Positions 6,270-6,595 of a stretch of DNA of 6,595 bases are shown piece after piece. Under the pieces are notes generated by a model. It saw only the letters and a program-made list of their open reading frames with translations. It did no database searches and was not told where the DNA came from. The stretch spans positions 1 to 6,595 of the forward strand of contig DAOVLC010000085.1 of the NCBI GenBank assembly GCA_030631455.1. Reading direction: 5' to 3'. The translations under genes and the position numbers were made by a program. Within the stretch, counting starts at the first letter, position 1. Each line of letters begins with the position of its first letter. This stretch comes from Candidatus Zixiibacteriota bacterium (GTDB taxonomy: Bacteria; Zixibacteria; MSB-5A5; JAABVY01; JAHJOQ01).

Positions 6270-6595
6270 ATGTTCGAGAAGATACTGAAGAAATGGTCAG
6301 CATTCGCCCGGGTTGGATTACTCGCGGTAGCGGCTATGTTGATGCTGGCTGGGTGTGGTGATGAAACGCTGGTCGGTGATGGTGACGGCGATCACGGTGA
6401 TGATCCATTCTGGCACGAGAACCTGGAGTTCAACAGGTTCATGTACGAGGTAGATGAAGATACAGTTGCGGTGAACAGGTCGATTGTGGTCAGTGGCTGG
6501 GTGATCGACTCCCTCGATCAGCCGGTACCGAATATCATACTGTACTACTCAGCAGTACCTGTCAGCGTTGGATATTTCAGCAAATCCGTCGATAC
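6270..6595 (+). CDS. N-terminal part of a lipoprotein with an Ig-like domain (cut by window edge)
   Basis: The open frame runs from ATG 6270 to the window end (108 codons). Basic residues at the N terminus (FEKILKKW), a hydrophobic stretch (14-27) and the lipobox LAGC (26-29) mark a lipoprotein. Gly follows the acylated Cys rather than Asp, which by the E. coli rule favours outer-membrane sorting. Next comes an acidic Gly/Asp spacer (GDGDGDHGDD, 36-45). From about 66, VAVNRSIVVSGWVIDSLDQP and VPNIILYYSAV read like the first strands of an Ig-like or carboxypeptidase-regulatory-like beta sandwich, as in bacterial surface proteins. AAGGAG (6255-6260) lies 9 bases before the ATG. Only 44 bases without a terminator separate it from pilQ, so it is probably the sixth gene of the operon. 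It could be a pilus-associated surface protein or adhesin, or an unrelated passenger. I see no sign of a pilotin (TPR) fold in the visible part. Confidence 0.8.
   Translation, partial: MFEKILKKWSAFARVGLLAVAAMLMLAGCGDETLVGDGDGDHGDDPFWHENLEFNRFMYEVDEDTVAVNRSIVVSGWVIDSLDQPVPNIILYYSAVPVSVGYFSKSVD

Overview
The window is the core type IV pilus (T4P) assembly locus of a diderm (Gram-negative-type) bacterium. Five genes in the order pilM-pilN-pilO-pilP-pilQ run on the + strand from 1210 to 6225, almost without gaps. They encode the cytoplasmic actin-like ring protein, the two inner-membrane alignment proteins, the periplasmic connector and the outer-membrane secretin. Base composition looks close to 50% G+C, and nothing in the core genes looks foreign. 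The order is the standard one, but two proteins depart from the textbook proteobacterial form: the AMIN domain normally at the N terminus of PilQ is here at the N terminus of the PilP-like protein, and PilQ is short (431 aa). This suggests a lineage outside the well-studied gamma- and betaproteobacteria, perhaps an FCB-type or candidate-phylum bacterium such as Zixibacteria. The taxonomic guess is inference only.

Layout. Positions 1-132 hold the first 44 codons of a minus-strand gene for an exported protein, with a clear signal peptide and a good ribosome binding site. Positions 133-474 separate it from the first + strand gene. This stretch holds a plausible sigma70-type promoter for the minus-strand gene and a doubtful 91-codon minus-strand ORF. 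Positions 475-972 encode a GspH/FimT-type minor pseudopilin, closed by a very strong intrinsic terminator at 1004-1032. Positions 1033-1209 are the leader of the pil operon. Here a 6-bp helix can form between 1122-1127 and 1188-1193, enclose two hairpins and end directly against the Shine-Dalgarno sequence of pilM; this is the best candidate for undescribed regulation in the window. The five pil genes follow, with 4 to 15 bases between genes. From 6270 to the window edge begins a lipoprotein gene with an acidic Gly/Asp spacer and what looks like an Ig-like surface domain, probably co-transcribed with pilQ.

How the genes work together. By family knowledge, PilM binds the N-terminal peptide of PilN in the cytoplasm (the motif is intact here). 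PilN and PilO pair through coiled coils and ferredoxin-like domains in the periplasm, and PilP links them to the N domains of the PilQ secretin, through which the pilus passes. The pseudopilin would be a minor subunit helping to start or prime the fibre. The motor ATPases, the PilC platform protein, the major pilin and the prepilin peptidase are not in this window.
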